Both the position numbers and the translations under genes were made by a program. Below, piece after piece: positions 1 through 12,400 of a stretch of 64,000 bases of DNA. Source of the DNA: Anisus vortex (taxonomy: Eukaryota > Mollusca > Gastropoda > Planorbidae); the NCBI GenBank assembly GCA_949126835.1, contig OX421503.1:3491001-3555000 (forward strand), in the 5' to 3' direction. The notes under the pieces were generated by a model that saw nothing but the letters and a program-made list of their open reading frames with translations, had not been told where the DNA came from and searched no databases. How positions within the stretch are numbered: position 1 is the first letter of the stretch; every line of letters begins with the position of its first letter.

Positions 1-189
1 TAAAAAAGGTATTTTTTTTTACTTGCGGTTGTGTAGGAACGATTTTTTAAGATTTATGTCCAATTTGATATTTGGACTTAGATAAAAAAAATTTTGTCAA
101 CAACGCCATTTTGGAGTGTAACTTCACGGAAGAGAAGCTGAATCGATCACCCATTTTGTGCTAAAAGGTCACAGGTCAAGGGTTACCCC

Positions 190-282
190 CTAACCTATAT
201 AAACTACTAACCATGCGCTATCAAAATAAATGAAATGTTCAAAGACAGCACTAGTTAGTATTAGTTAGTTTATATAGGTTAG
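190..282. repeat. Inverted-repeat element (MITE-like)
   Basis: A perfect 17-bp inverted repeat, CTAACCTATATAAACTA at 190-206 and its complement at 266-282, encloses about 59 bp. The structure resembles a very short non-autonomous element, but I see no clear target duplication. Confidence 0.5.
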
Positions 283-284
283 GG

Positions 285-545
285 CAGAGATCGGCAACCT
301 ATAGCACGCGAGCCACTTTTGGCACGCGAAGTGATTTTCAATGGCACGCGGAGGACTAACAAAAAAGACATTTCAGCTACTTCTACAAGTTGACTGCTAA
401 AGCAGGATGACCATTGGCCAGCCTAATGAAATAGAAATCCTACTTCGGCACACTGGTAAAAAAAATTACCAAAAAAATAGTGTAAATGTTTGTCACGCGA
501 AAATTCAGCCTCCCTCCTGAATCAAAAATGTCTGGCTTCGCCCCT
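285..545 (+). mobile_element. hAT-like non-autonomous DNA transposon remnant
   Basis: It begins CAGAGATCGGCAACC, which matches the terminal pattern (CAGnGnTCGGCAACC) common to many hAT elements, and continues with repeated GGCACGCG motifs. A related end lies inverted at 58431-58500. No transposase ORF is present. The right boundary is approximate. Confidence 0.5.
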
Positions 546-1185
546 GGCCTCCAGCGAAGGATACCGACGATCGTGAGAATCATCAGCACTACCGAGTCAA
601 GTTCGCCAACATTCTAAAATACTCGTTTTTTACAACCTGGTAGTGAGTGATACAATAAATAATGCGGTTATTTATAACGTTATAACTCGACCCTCCGAGA
701 GATCATTCGGAAATGTACCGAAGTCTCACGAAAAGTAGGATTTTAAGAAATTCATGTGCGTTGTGCTATTGTTTCGCGTCAGAGAGCCCCAGACAATTTT
801 CAGAAGTATTTATAATATTACAAAAGAAAAAGTCGTGTATCTCTATATCATTCATTAATTAAAAAGAAGGTCATTATTTGATTGATTTTTTTTACCTGAC
901 TACAATATTATTCTCGATAAATCTCAATTTCTGCTTTACAAATAGTCTATATTTTTTCTGATCGAAAATTATCTAAAATCATCTAAAACGAATGCATAGG
1001 CGGAAAACACAGAAAAAAAAACAACATCAACAAAATCTATTGCTGCCTCCACAATATTATATTATTCTTATATCAAGTACATATTTTGTATTTTATATTA
1101 ATGTAGCCATTCATCCACTTCAGTATTGATCTGACAAATAGGCTCATTTGACAAAGATAAGTAAAATGGGAAAATTGCACTCAAT

Positions 1186-1374
1186 GGTGAATATGGAAAA
1201 CGACCTAAAGGCAGACACAGACTGAGATGGTTGGACGATGTCGATGGATCTGCGACAGATCGGGGTACAGGCCTGGAAAAAAGTATACAATGGATAGGTC
1301 CGAGTGGAAGGATGTGGTGAGGAAGGCCAGAGCCCTCCATGGGCTGTAGTGCCAAAGATGATGATGATGATCAA
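1186..1374 (+). pseudogene. LINE ORF2 C-terminal fragment, frameshifted
   Basis: Translation reads GEYGKRPKGRHRLRWLDDVDG, then after a frame shift DRSEWKDVVRKARALHGL and a stop, followed by a GATGAT-type tail. This is the usual C-terminal tail of RTE/I-type non-LTR retrotransposons (Lys/Arg-Gly-Arg-x-Arg-xx-Trp-x-Asp). It is a 5'-truncated, decayed copy. Confidence 0.7.
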
Positions 1375-1375
1375 C

Positions 1376-3989
1376 TCCTAGAGAATAATCGGAGGTTATA
1401 AAGTTGGACAGTTAAATTGTCAATTAACTTGTGCACCAACTGATTTTAATAGGGAGTAATTTGAATGTGAAAATTGAGAGAGTAAATTGAGAATCTGAGA
1501 CACAAGTTAAATTTAAGTAGTTTTCACAGCTATATGGTTTAATAATTTGGAACATATCTACGACAGTTGGAACTTTGTAATAAATAAAATGCATATTAGC
1601 TAGTTAGCATTCCTTATGCACATTACCTTTCTTCATGCGCGGGAACCCTGTTACATAATTTCCGCAACACTAGCACTGAATGGCCAGCCTTCAGCTGTAG
1701 CTAATGCTGATTTGGATGCAGTAGGCCTACTCAGCCTGTGGCAAACACTGTTACAAAATAGACTGCACGGAAAAACAATATAGTGACTTTTGATGTTCAC
1801 TCCACACAAGATAAGATAAGAATGGGCATTTCTTATAGGGCTTCTATTCATGCTATTAAATTAGCATGCACAGTGCGCTCTTGGTGTGATTTGCAGTGGA
1901 AGATGTACTACTCAAAGAGAAAGGTCTTTAAGTTCTTTTTAAAAGATTATCTTGTCCCAGATACAAGCCACTATCCGGTATACAGTTCTGCATTAATGTA
2001 TCTGAACTTAAGTATATCTTCTGGAAACATTTGATTGTTAACATGTCTATGTAATGTTGAAGGAATGTCAATATGACCACTGTTAACATAATTCTCTGAT
2101 TGAGAAGAAAATACTGATGTAAGGAATCCGATGTCAAGTCTGACTAGCCCAGTGCTAATGATTTCAAAGTTATCTTGAACTACTTTCACCGATTCACTAC
2201 TTGATTAAGAAATTTCTGTTGCACTGCTTGCTTGATTTTTGGAATCTGCATTCTTATCTGCTATACCAACTCTACTAAGGGAGGGCTGTAGACTTAAGCC
2301 TGTGAGGCTACTAGCCCTATATTTGAAAGGGCGCCTGGAAGCAAAAATTGAGATTCAAATTGCTATAGGACTACTTGTAAATACTTTTATTACAAATAGA
2401 GGCTAATTTGCATATTTAACCAAGTTGACATTAAAATACAAAATTTAGGCTAAGGGCCCTCGGCGCCACATGAGGTTGTAGGAGGTTTTGGGCCACTTCA
2501 TCTTAGCTTTAAGGGAATAAAAAAATGCCCATTTCATTTTGAAATGTTAATACTCATGGGCTACTTAAACTCATATGGGCCGCGGTGCTGAGCACCTGCT
2601 GCTCCCCCATTCTCGTGTGGCCTGAATTTGGTTATAGTAACGTTGTAAGGAATGGTTAGGTCTGCAATGATATGGAAATACTTAATATATTATTAGTTCA
2701 ATATGTGAATATGTGTATGAACGTAGTTACGAGGAAGTGAGTGTCTGACGTAATGTTATATACTAATAGACTAGGAGAAGATATGCTTAGAGAAAAGGTC
2801 AGTATCAATATGAGAGTGGACAAGAGAAGTCGTGTCGGACTGGGAAAGGCTATAGAGTCTTGAGATATTAGTGAATGTGTGCTGGGAGACGTCGCTGTTA
2901 TGATTCGTCTACCAGATCAATATGTTATGTGATATTAAACTTATTGTCCAAAAGCACAGTGTCATTTATCAATTTTTACAGCAATAGTTTGAATTGTTTG
3001 CAGGGGCGAAGCCACGTGGGCGGGGAGGGGGGGGGGCTGCTAAGGTAAATGTTAAGCTTACCAGCCGTAGAATAGAATGTATATGTATATGCTTATTTTT
3101 TTCATCAATAAAAATATGCACATTCCATTTATAATGCCAAGCTTCGTGGCCAGGTGCTGATGATGTTTCAGATACAGTTGCACAGAGACAGCATGAATAG
3201 CGAATTCCTCAAAGTTTTTCATCAAGATATCCTCATTACATATGATCTTACAGATTCTATATATGAAATGTTATTTAACATAAAACAGAAATGGCATGCC
3301 TGGTATTGCTTAATACACGATCAGCAAGATGCAAGCTGACATAGATGACATTATAGATACCAGCAGACGCTATCGTTGTAGTGAACAATAGGCTATAATA
3401 TGTATCTAACTTCCATATAGGCATGCAATACTTAGATCAACATTCGAATACAAATTTATATTTAATTTTTACTGACTAGTTTAGTTTAAAAAATATATTG
3501 AAAAACATAATTAGATTTTGCATTAACTCAAATGAAAAAGATCACGTTAGATTATGTAACTTTTAATATCAAAATGTAGCTTTTTTTAGTATATTAAACC
3601 TGCTTGAATTGACTGGGAATTCAAACACGCAATGTGTAATTTTGAAGACTTGCAATGCGTTTTTGAATTTCAAAAGGCACAGAAATAAATACACTTGAAA
3701 TAGATTTGCATTTAGAAAATAAGAAAAATAAAATACAATTCATAGTAGTATCTGGGTATCTTTTAGAACCTCTTCTGTATTATGAATATTTTCGAAACTA
3801 GAGTTCCCTACAACTTAAGCTCGTCGACAGCTCTTGAATGCGTTTTCTCCGTACTGCTACCGTCCACATCCTACACCTCACCCATTTGAATTCCAAATTT
3901 AGTTGTATGTAACATTATCTAAGTCTTAAACTAGAACTTTTACCCTTGGGTACCCCTTAAGTTATTTGCAAATTATCTTCTTAAATGTG
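1376..3989. other. AT-rich stretch with no gene seen
   Basis: No ORF here has recognisable domain content. 1825-1880 matches a dispersed repeat also seen at 24338 and 48349 ('agcgcttctat..catgct'). About 2690-2960 has an LTR-like look (AATAAA-type signal, no coding) but no proven ends. A short G-run lies near 3020. Confidence 0.4.
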
Positions 3990-5225
3990 AACTAACTTGT
4001 TAAGGTGGTCTACGTACTTAACATTGACCTACCTTGTAAAGGGTATCTTGTTAAACATAACTAACTTTATTCAAATGTCTACTAACGTGTTCAATTGGAA
4101 CAACCTTGTTTACGATTACCTACCTTGTTAAAGTGTACCCACATTGTGAAAGTTTACCTACCTTGTTAAAGTTTACCTACCTTGTTAAAATTGTTCTACA
4201 TTTTTAAAGTTTACCTACCTTGCTAAAGTTTACCTACCTTGTTAAAGTTTACCTACCTTGTTAAAATTGTTCTACATTTTTAAAGTTTACATACCTTGTT
4301 AAAGTTTTCTTACTTTGTTAAAGTTTACCTACCTTGTTAAAATTTTCTACATTTTTAAAGTTTACCTACCTTGTTAAAGTTTACCTACCTTGTTAAAATT
4401 GTTCTACATTTTTAAAGTTAACCTACCTTGTTAAAGTTTACCTACCTTGTTAAAATTGTTCTACATTTTTAAAGTTTACCTACCTTGTTAAAGTTTACCT
4501 ACCTTGTTAAAATTGTTCTACATATTTAAAGTTTACCTACCTTGTCAAAGTTTACCAACCTTGTAAAAGTTTACCTAACTTGTTAAAGTTTACCTACCTT
4601 GTTAAAGTTTACTTACCTTGTTAAAGTTTACCTACCTTGATAAAGTTTACCTACTTTGTTAAAAATTACCTACCTTATTAAAGTTTACCCACCTTGTTAA
4701 AGTTTACCTACCTTGCTAAAGTTTACCTACCTTGTTAAAGTTTACCTACCTTGTTAAAGTTTACCTACCTTGTTAAAGTTTACCTACCTTGTTAAAGTTT
4801 ACCTGTCTTGTTAAAGTTTTCCTACCTTGTTTATATTTACCTACCTTGTTAAAGTTTACCTACCTTGTTAAAGTGTACCTACCTTGTTAAAGTGTACCTA
4901 CATTGTTAAAGTTTACCCACATTGTTAAATTGTGTACCTACCTTGTTAAACTGTACCCACATTGTTTAAGTGTACCTACCTTGTTAAAGTGTACCTACCT
5001 TGGTAAAGTTTACCTACCTTGTTAAAGTTTACCTACCTTGTTAAAATTGTTCTACATTTTTAAAGTTTAACTCCCTTGTTAAAGTTTTCCTACCTTGTTT
5101 ATGTTTACCTACTTTGTTAAAGTTTACCTACATTTTAAAAGTTTAACTACCGTGTTAAAGTTTACCTTCCTTGTTAAAGTTTACCTACCTTGTTAAAGTT
5201 TACCTCTCTTCTTAAAATTTACTTT
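3990..5225. repeat. 19-bp minisatellite array
   Basis: About sixty imperfect copies of CCTACCTTGTTAAAGTTTA run without a break. Several carry a longer variant containing 'attgttctacattttt', giving a partial higher-order structure. The array ends about 240 bp upstream of the TATA box of the peptide gene. Confidence 0.9.
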
Positions 5226-5467
5226 CCTGGTTTGAAAGTTGATCACATTATTCTTGTGCGCAAATACAATATGTACACAAAGAGATTGTAGCTAAAAGAT
5301 AATATTTCTATAACTCCCATACAATATTGAAACCCGCAACTGTTCCATGAGATAATGCATGACATTCTAAACTCCAATACGGGACATTGTTGTTGATGCA
5401 CAGATAACCTTAAATATTGAAAGAATCCTCTTGATGTTTAATTACACAAAATGTCATTGTCAAAAGA

Positions 5468-5475
5468 TATATAAA
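5468..5475 (+). promoter_or_regulatory. TATA box of the peptide-precursor gene
   Basis: TATATAAA lies 30 bp before an initiator-like TCACTCT whose A is at 5498, the canonical TATA-to-start distance. A donor site and a signal-peptide exon follow downstream. Confidence 0.6.
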
Positions 5476-5497
5476 TGGATGTTTCTAGAAGCACATC

Positions 5498-5535
5498 ACT
5501 CTGAATTCAAGGCGACTCCAACATCTGGAATTCAA
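5498..5535 (+). other. Putative 5' untranslated exon 1
   Basis: It runs from the inferred start at 5498 to a donor AA|gtaaagt at 5536. The acceptor of the next exon is a polypyrimidine tract ending cAAG at 6339. There is no ATG in this exon. It is inferred from signals only. Confidence 0.5.
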
Positions 5536-5979
5536 GTAAAGTGAGTTGTTGTTTTCCTATACATAATATATTTTGCTTATTTTCAGGCGCAAAGAAGCAA
5601 ATTACATACTTTCGTAAGACAGTCTCAAAGAATACAGCTCCGTCTTGCAATTATATTACATGTATTGATTGTTCTTTAACAGTATAAACTATATAACAGT
5701 TTAACGAAATGTGAAAAATAGTAGGCCTATGTCACATTTACGTTTTAGAAGTTTAAAAAAAAAATCTTACTATAAACTTTGTGATACATGATCAGTCCTA
5801 TGATCAGTTTGGTCTGTAGGGGACCACTTACCTTAATACTTGTTTAGTTATTTATTTAATTCCATTAAGCCAAAATTATCTCGATTTATTTCTGTTTGAA
5901 AGTTGATAAATTTGAAAATGTTTGCCTATGCTATAATGTTAATTATGGTATAATAGAACAGTAAACGTATCTTATATTA

Positions 5980-6170
5980 TATATTACAGACGCTCTTATT
6001 TAGAAGATTATTGCATCCTATCCTTATCCGTGGTGTAAGTCTAGTCTTGCATTTTTATTTGTGTTTTTTTTACTGGTTTTCCCGGTTTGTTCATACAACC
6101 CATTCCAATCACTGATGCCACTCGTTGCGACAGAGTACTTATATGCTATTGTTCTCGCATATGGGATATA
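5980..6170 (+). repeat. Dispersed repeat family R1 (SINE-like), copy 1
   Basis: The core reads 'ttacagacgctc...ttattgc.tcct...tccgtgg', then 'actggttttcc.ggtttgttca..caac.cattcca'. Four more copies lie at 52832, 53655, 55880 (inverted) and 61234. This copy lies in intron 1 of the peptide gene. Confidence 0.65.
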
Positions 6171-6339
6171 CGATATCTAGTTGAGTTTCTATTTCTATGT
6201 CTATTTTTACAAATTATAGACCGACACATTTCGAATATTTTTTTTAGTGTTTTTATTAGACTATAATTTGAAAAACAAAGTTATTGTGATAGATGCAATC
6301 TTAACAAATTTATATTTTATTTTTTTTTCCAAACTCAAG

Positions 6340-6440
6340 TTTTGAAAACAAATTTCATCATGAAATCATTGACTCTGTTGCTGTGTTTCTGTCTGCTGGT
6401 TCTGTGCATTCAAAATGCTCAAAGTTTAGATCTGGGTCAG
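6340..6440 (+). CDS. Exon 2: 5' UTR end and signal peptide
   Basis: The acceptor is at 6338-6339 after a T-rich tract, and ATG is at 6360. The 27 codons give Met-Lys-Ser, a Leu/Cys-rich hydrophobic core of about 13 residues, a NAQS cleavage site and LDLGQ. The donor is CAG|gtaaag, phase 0. Confidence 0.8.
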
Positions 6441-9400
6441 GTAAAGCTATTTCACAATCAATTATAAACACTGAGCAAGACAAAAAAAATATTGTTCAAT
6501 ATTGTGTTCCCATAATAGAGATTTAAAAAATAACTATCAAATGTTATTCATATCTAGTTGTTTATTTTATCTAAACCAATGTATTATTATTATTAGATTT
6601 AACAAAAACAAAATGAGTTTGTGGCGTTTTGGGGAGAAGATTAACGTCACACGCAACTAAGAAAGGTCTTAGATGTAATCCGCTCTTATAAGATACTATA
6701 ATCATCTCATATGTACGTACAAACCACTGACATATGTGCCACTATTGAATGTCTGATTGGAGTAAGAATGTGTCTTTCCTTTCTATCTCCTATATTATTT
6801 AACATTAAAGTATTTAGCTTGCATTGAATTTTATTTACATATATGTATACGTTCTGCATGCTTATCAGTATATTACTTATTGTTATACGATTAGTCATTG
6901 ATATTAGTTCCCATTCATGTATATTATAAATGTTGTAGCACGTGTGTGTTCCTCCCCCCCTCCCCGCCCCATGCCCTCGGAACAAGGCCAGGGTCATACC
7001 TGACGCAACCAAGCTAAGCCCCCCCCCCCCCCACCCCACAGTCTCTTCGACCAGATCACAGGAAATTCACATCTCAATGACGGTTCTTCCCCTGGTCAGA
7101 GAATAGGGAACTTGGAATCTTTGATGCAGGACCCCGACGGACAAGAGAGAAAACTCTGACCAACAACACAAGGCCTTTGAAATTTCCCTACCGCCGCGTC
7201 TTCCCCCCCCCCCGGCACCCCTCCCCACTACCGTTTGGTACCTATTTTCACATGCCAATCAATCAAATGTTGAATTGAAGAGACATGTTGACCAATCCCT
7301 CCCCCCTCATTACAATCACGTGGGGAGTTGCAACCTAACTTGTTGTTTAACATGTAATGTAAGTTACTTTTAGGTCAGTCTGGCTTAAGGAGTCTCGAGG
7401 GTTGGATGCCCCGAGCTCCAACAGCACCACGCGGTGCTATAGTCTGTTGTAGAGTCCTTGTTAGGACTATCTGCTACATATAGTTTAAGCCTATGATTAA
7501 ATGTACACTCTTTATCACTTGTATTTGGATTGTATGAATTATGTGCTCATGTCATCAATGATTGAATACGGACTTTCACGTGAATAAAATATTCGTTGTT
7601 ACAATACGCCTTGCTTATCGATTGATAGAATACCTGTTTGTGTGACGTCCAGTGACAGTGTCAATTAGTCAACAGTTTAACTCAACCTACGTATTAACGA
7701 GCCAAAACGAAACCTGGATATAAATTTGTCTTAGAATCACCTAGGAATCATCTGCACTTCGGGACCACATACCACCTAGAGAACCTGCCTAAATCACCCC
7801 TCCCCATCACCCTGTGTACCTGCTGAGTTATCCACTAAGTCTGCACTGATAGCCTAGGCTAATTGCAGGCTCGGTGACAGAATCTTAGACCAGCACGCCA
7901 CAGAGTTAAATATCATTCTATTAGCTTGTGTAGTATATGGAGTGGCCTATATTCAACCGTTGGCTAGGCCGTTACGCTTGACGACCCGTGCTTATTTCGT
8001 TAAACCCCCTTCTGGAAAATACTACACTTTTAAACTATTCCATTTACAATAAACATTATATTTACAAAAGTAATTGTAAAGGAATTTCTACACGTCGATA
8101 TCCTAATTAAAGTATAAATATGAACGTTGTAGTTTTTTTGTTAGTCATTTAGAGTTGTTAGTTTAACATTATTATTTTATTATATGTAAAATCAGCCACA
8201 TTTACAGATTTATTCTGAAAGTGTGTACAATACTTTCTTCTTTGTTATTTATTTCTTTGTGAACTTTGTATCTTTTTTGTTTTATTTTCATTATTATAAC
8301 TTTCGACATTTAAAAAAAAATGTGTAATATTATAATTTTAGGTCTTTACTTAGAAAATGTAACTTAAAGTGTTCTTTCTTTTCTGTTATCTGATTCTTCA
8401 AAAAGCCAAAATATTATATTGCATTTTTTTTAAAAATCAGCGAATGTTTTGCAGTTTAATACAACTTCATTATACCCAATATATTCCTAGGCTTCTGATG
8501 CAAACGCTAAAGTTCAAGGCCAGCTTAGTAATACATTAGGAGAGGTTAATGGCGTAAGAAAGTTTATCACTTTATTATTTTTTATTTTGTGACATGTTTA
8601 ATATTCAAATTCATTTCTATGTTATTTAATTAAATTTAACATAAAATGTAATTGTCTGCTTACTGATTATTTAATGAGTCCATGGACATTTATATTGAAT
8701 TGTTGTAATGTATAAATGACAGCAAATGTTTTAGATTTTTATAAAACATTTTTATATAACATTTTGTATATAACATTTTTATATAACATTTTTATATAAC
8801 ATTTTTATATAACTATTTTATATAACATTTTTATATAACATTTTATATAACATTTTTATATAACATTTTTATATAACATTTTTATATAACATTTTTATAT
8901 AACATTTTTATATAACATTTTTATATAACATTTTTATATAACATTTTTATATAACATTTTTATATAACATTTTTATATAACATTTTTATATAACATTTTT
9001 ATATAACTTTTTTATATAACATTTTAAAATAACATTTTTATATACACATTTTTTTCCATATTCTCTATTAGGGTTCTGATGCAGTACAAAGCGCTAATGG
9101 CCGGATAAGTAAAAGATTGCAAGATGTGGGAGGCGTAAGCGAACTGTATTATTATTTATTATTGTCTTTTTTTTTTAAACATTAATTAAAATGTCAATAT
9201 GATAACTGTCAAGAAATCTATTACTCAACAGAAAGTTTTGTTAGAAACTAAACTGTGCATGGTTCATTATTTTATCAAATATCATCATTATTATTTTATA
9301 CTATTCATAGAGAGTATGTAGAAAAGTGTCATGATTTTAATGAAAATTTTAATTAAATGATAATAAAAAAATAAACTATACTGTTAATATTTGTACAGAT

Positions 9401-12400
9401 ATAATAACTAAGCTTTAGAACAAGAGAATCTAACAAATTACGAAAGGCCAGGAAAACTATAAGAAAAAGAAATTCAAATAATGCCTATCAAATATTTTCT
9501 TTTTTTATCATTTGAATAAAATATAAACATATAAAAAAATAAATTATTTAATTCTTAAGCTTGTGGGGAAACTGCCAGGAATACCGAAGAAAAGATTTAT
9601 GGAACCTGTGAATGATGCGCTGAAAGATTTACCTGTACCTATACAAGTTAGTAACTTATTAGTTTTCTTTTAATTATTATACTTTTTAACTTCAAAAATT
9701 GCATCATAAATGTTTATTTAATACATTTTATATGCTCAATAAGGCAATATATTAAATTAAAGTAATGGAAGATGTCAACAAATGTTTTACAATTAAAAAG
9801 AATATTGTTCCCAAATCTGTTTTAGGGTTCTGATGTAGAAGATAAAAGTAAAGGCCTGATTAGTAAAAGATTGCAAGATGTTGGAGGCGTAAGAAAACTT
9901 TATTATTAAGTATTATTGTCTATCTTTGAACATTAATTATTTTGTAACTTTAATAACCGACATAAAATTTATAACATAACACAAAGCTTTGTTAAAAAAA
10001 ACTGAGCATGGTTCTTTATTATATAATACTAGCCGGTATGTGCCTGGTTCTCCGAGCCGGCTAAAAGTTATCTTTACATGCACTCTAACTACTCAAGCAG
10101 TTATAATGAGATTGCCCGCAACAACTAAAAATTATATATTTCGTATGCGACACGAATTTAAACGTGAAGGAATTTGTTGTTTGCCCGCTACAAAAAAAAA
10201 ATTGCCCATTAAAACCATTACCCATTAGAACAATTAAAAAATTGCCCGCTATAAATTACTACGCAAATTAAAACGTGAATATATTTAGTTCTATTCATTC
10301 ATAAAGTACATTAGCAAACCTTGAAGCAAAGTTAATTTAAAATGAATACGCAAAGTTTGATGACGTCATAAAAATAAGATAGCTAACTATCTCTGCGCGA
10401 AGTTTGATGACGCAATACAGAAATAATCTCAGCGCGTCCTCTTTTCTTATTTATTTTAGCGCGATCGATCGAAAAATGATAAAAAGTTGAACCGGAGTTT
10501 TTAACATTAAACCAAAATGTGTCTTTTTTCGCGTTTTTTTTTTACAAAACTGACCACTGCGGTCATTTCCAAAAATGTAAAACCTTAACAGTATTGACCG
10601 CATAAAGACAAAGAATATTTGTAGCAAATTTCATCTCATTCTGTCCAGTATTAAAAAAGATTGTGCGGTATGTACACACATATCCACATACGCACATATA
10701 TAATCTCATACACCTTTTGAGATTTATATATATACTAGTGGTTATGCCCGTCAAAGGGACGGAGAAACGAATGAATATAATGTGTTTTGTTAAGAGATAA
10801 TAAAATAAAATTACAATAAAAACTGTAGTGAGAAAGTTTCTTTCGATATTTAAATTTGGTGTTTTTTTTTAAATTGTTTCTGGTCACCATGGTAAAGGCA
10901 CACGTATAAGAATTGTTGATGTCAAGCTTCCGGTATTAAAATGTAGCGAACAGTTGTGTTGTCTTGACCTGTTATTAATAGGCCTAATATTAAATTAACA
11001 ATAATACTATACAGAAGAAAAAAAAAACACAAATAACAAACAATAAAAAAGTAAAAAGTAAAAAAAAAAGTACATAATAATATTTCAATGCTATAAAAAG
11101 AGTAATGAGAAAATTTTTTCAGTATTTAATTTGTGTTCTAGCTTATTGTATCAATACAAAAGAGCATTGAGAACGTTTCTTTCGGTATTTAGTTTCTGTT
11201 CTTTTTTATCAGCCACCCTGGCCCTGGCACATGCATACACATTGTTGCCGTCAAGCTTCTGCTATTAAAAAGTAATCTTTTATATAGGCCTTCTATATTT
11301 ATAGACTGCTCTTTATAATTCGTATCATTTAAATGATAGATTGTATAAAGTCGCTCATTAAGGATGTTCTCAATAGCGACGTGAATCCATTAAACAATTA
11401 AAACATTTGGTTACTATTACTTAAAATTAATAAGATAAAGCAAACATCTACCGCATTAATGAGAAAAAAAATGAATTGATAGACATTACGTCATACGCTG
11501 GTGTGTTTTTTTTTAAGAACAACATTACAACTCTCCAAGCCAATCGCCGGTGCGTACCTTTTATTAAGGAGTTTACGCCGCGTTAATAAACAACTGAATG
11601 CAAGGGGGAAACCCGATAAGGCCTTGCGTTCAACACAGTAAATGAACGTTCAAAATAGCTCATTTTGAAATGACGCTAAATTTAAAACTTTAACATACGG
11701 TAATTATCAATAGTTCGATGTTTATTTAAAAAAATAAATTTACGAATTAAGCAATTTTGTTGATAAAATAAAAATCTCTTTTTGAGACCGTTTAAAATTT
11801 ATACATGTAACTTTTGTCCCGATTCGTTAAACGGCCTAAGCGCCTATAGAGGACAAACATATACATATATATATATATAAACAAACTCACGGTAATTATA
11901 TTGATTAATGATATATATGATATGATATACCCTTTCTTGTTTATTCCACTCATCGAATAGATATAGAAAATTGTTAGGGTTTTCATTAAAATTGTAACCA
12001 AATGCTAATACAAAAATGAAACGGTGTTGTTAATACTTGTACAGATAAAATAATTAAGCTTTGGGATAAGATAATTAAAAAAAAACTCTAAAGTCAAGAA
12101 AAACAATCAGAAAAATTCATTTTAATAATACCTATAAAATATTAATGTTTGTATCATTTAAATAAAATATAAACATATAAAAAAATAAATGATTTAATTC
12201 TTAAGCTTGTGGGGAAACTGCCAGGAATACCGAAGAAAAGACTTATGGAACCTGTGAATGGTGCGCTGAACGATTTACCGGTACCTATACAAGTTAGTAT
12301 CTTATTTGTTATCTTTTAATTATTGTACTTTTTAACTAAAAAAAAACACATCATAAATGTTTATTTAATTAATTTTATATTTAACTAAAAAATGTAAATT

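Noticed and set aside
6950..7270. C-rich patches with Gly-rich minus-strand frames
   Set aside because: Poly-C runs produce the frames; no splice or domain evidence.
7380..7620. Possible solo LTR ('tgttgtagagtccttg' to 'cgttgttaca')
   Set aside because: It has TG...CA ends and an AATAAA-like signal, but no target duplication or second copy to confirm it.
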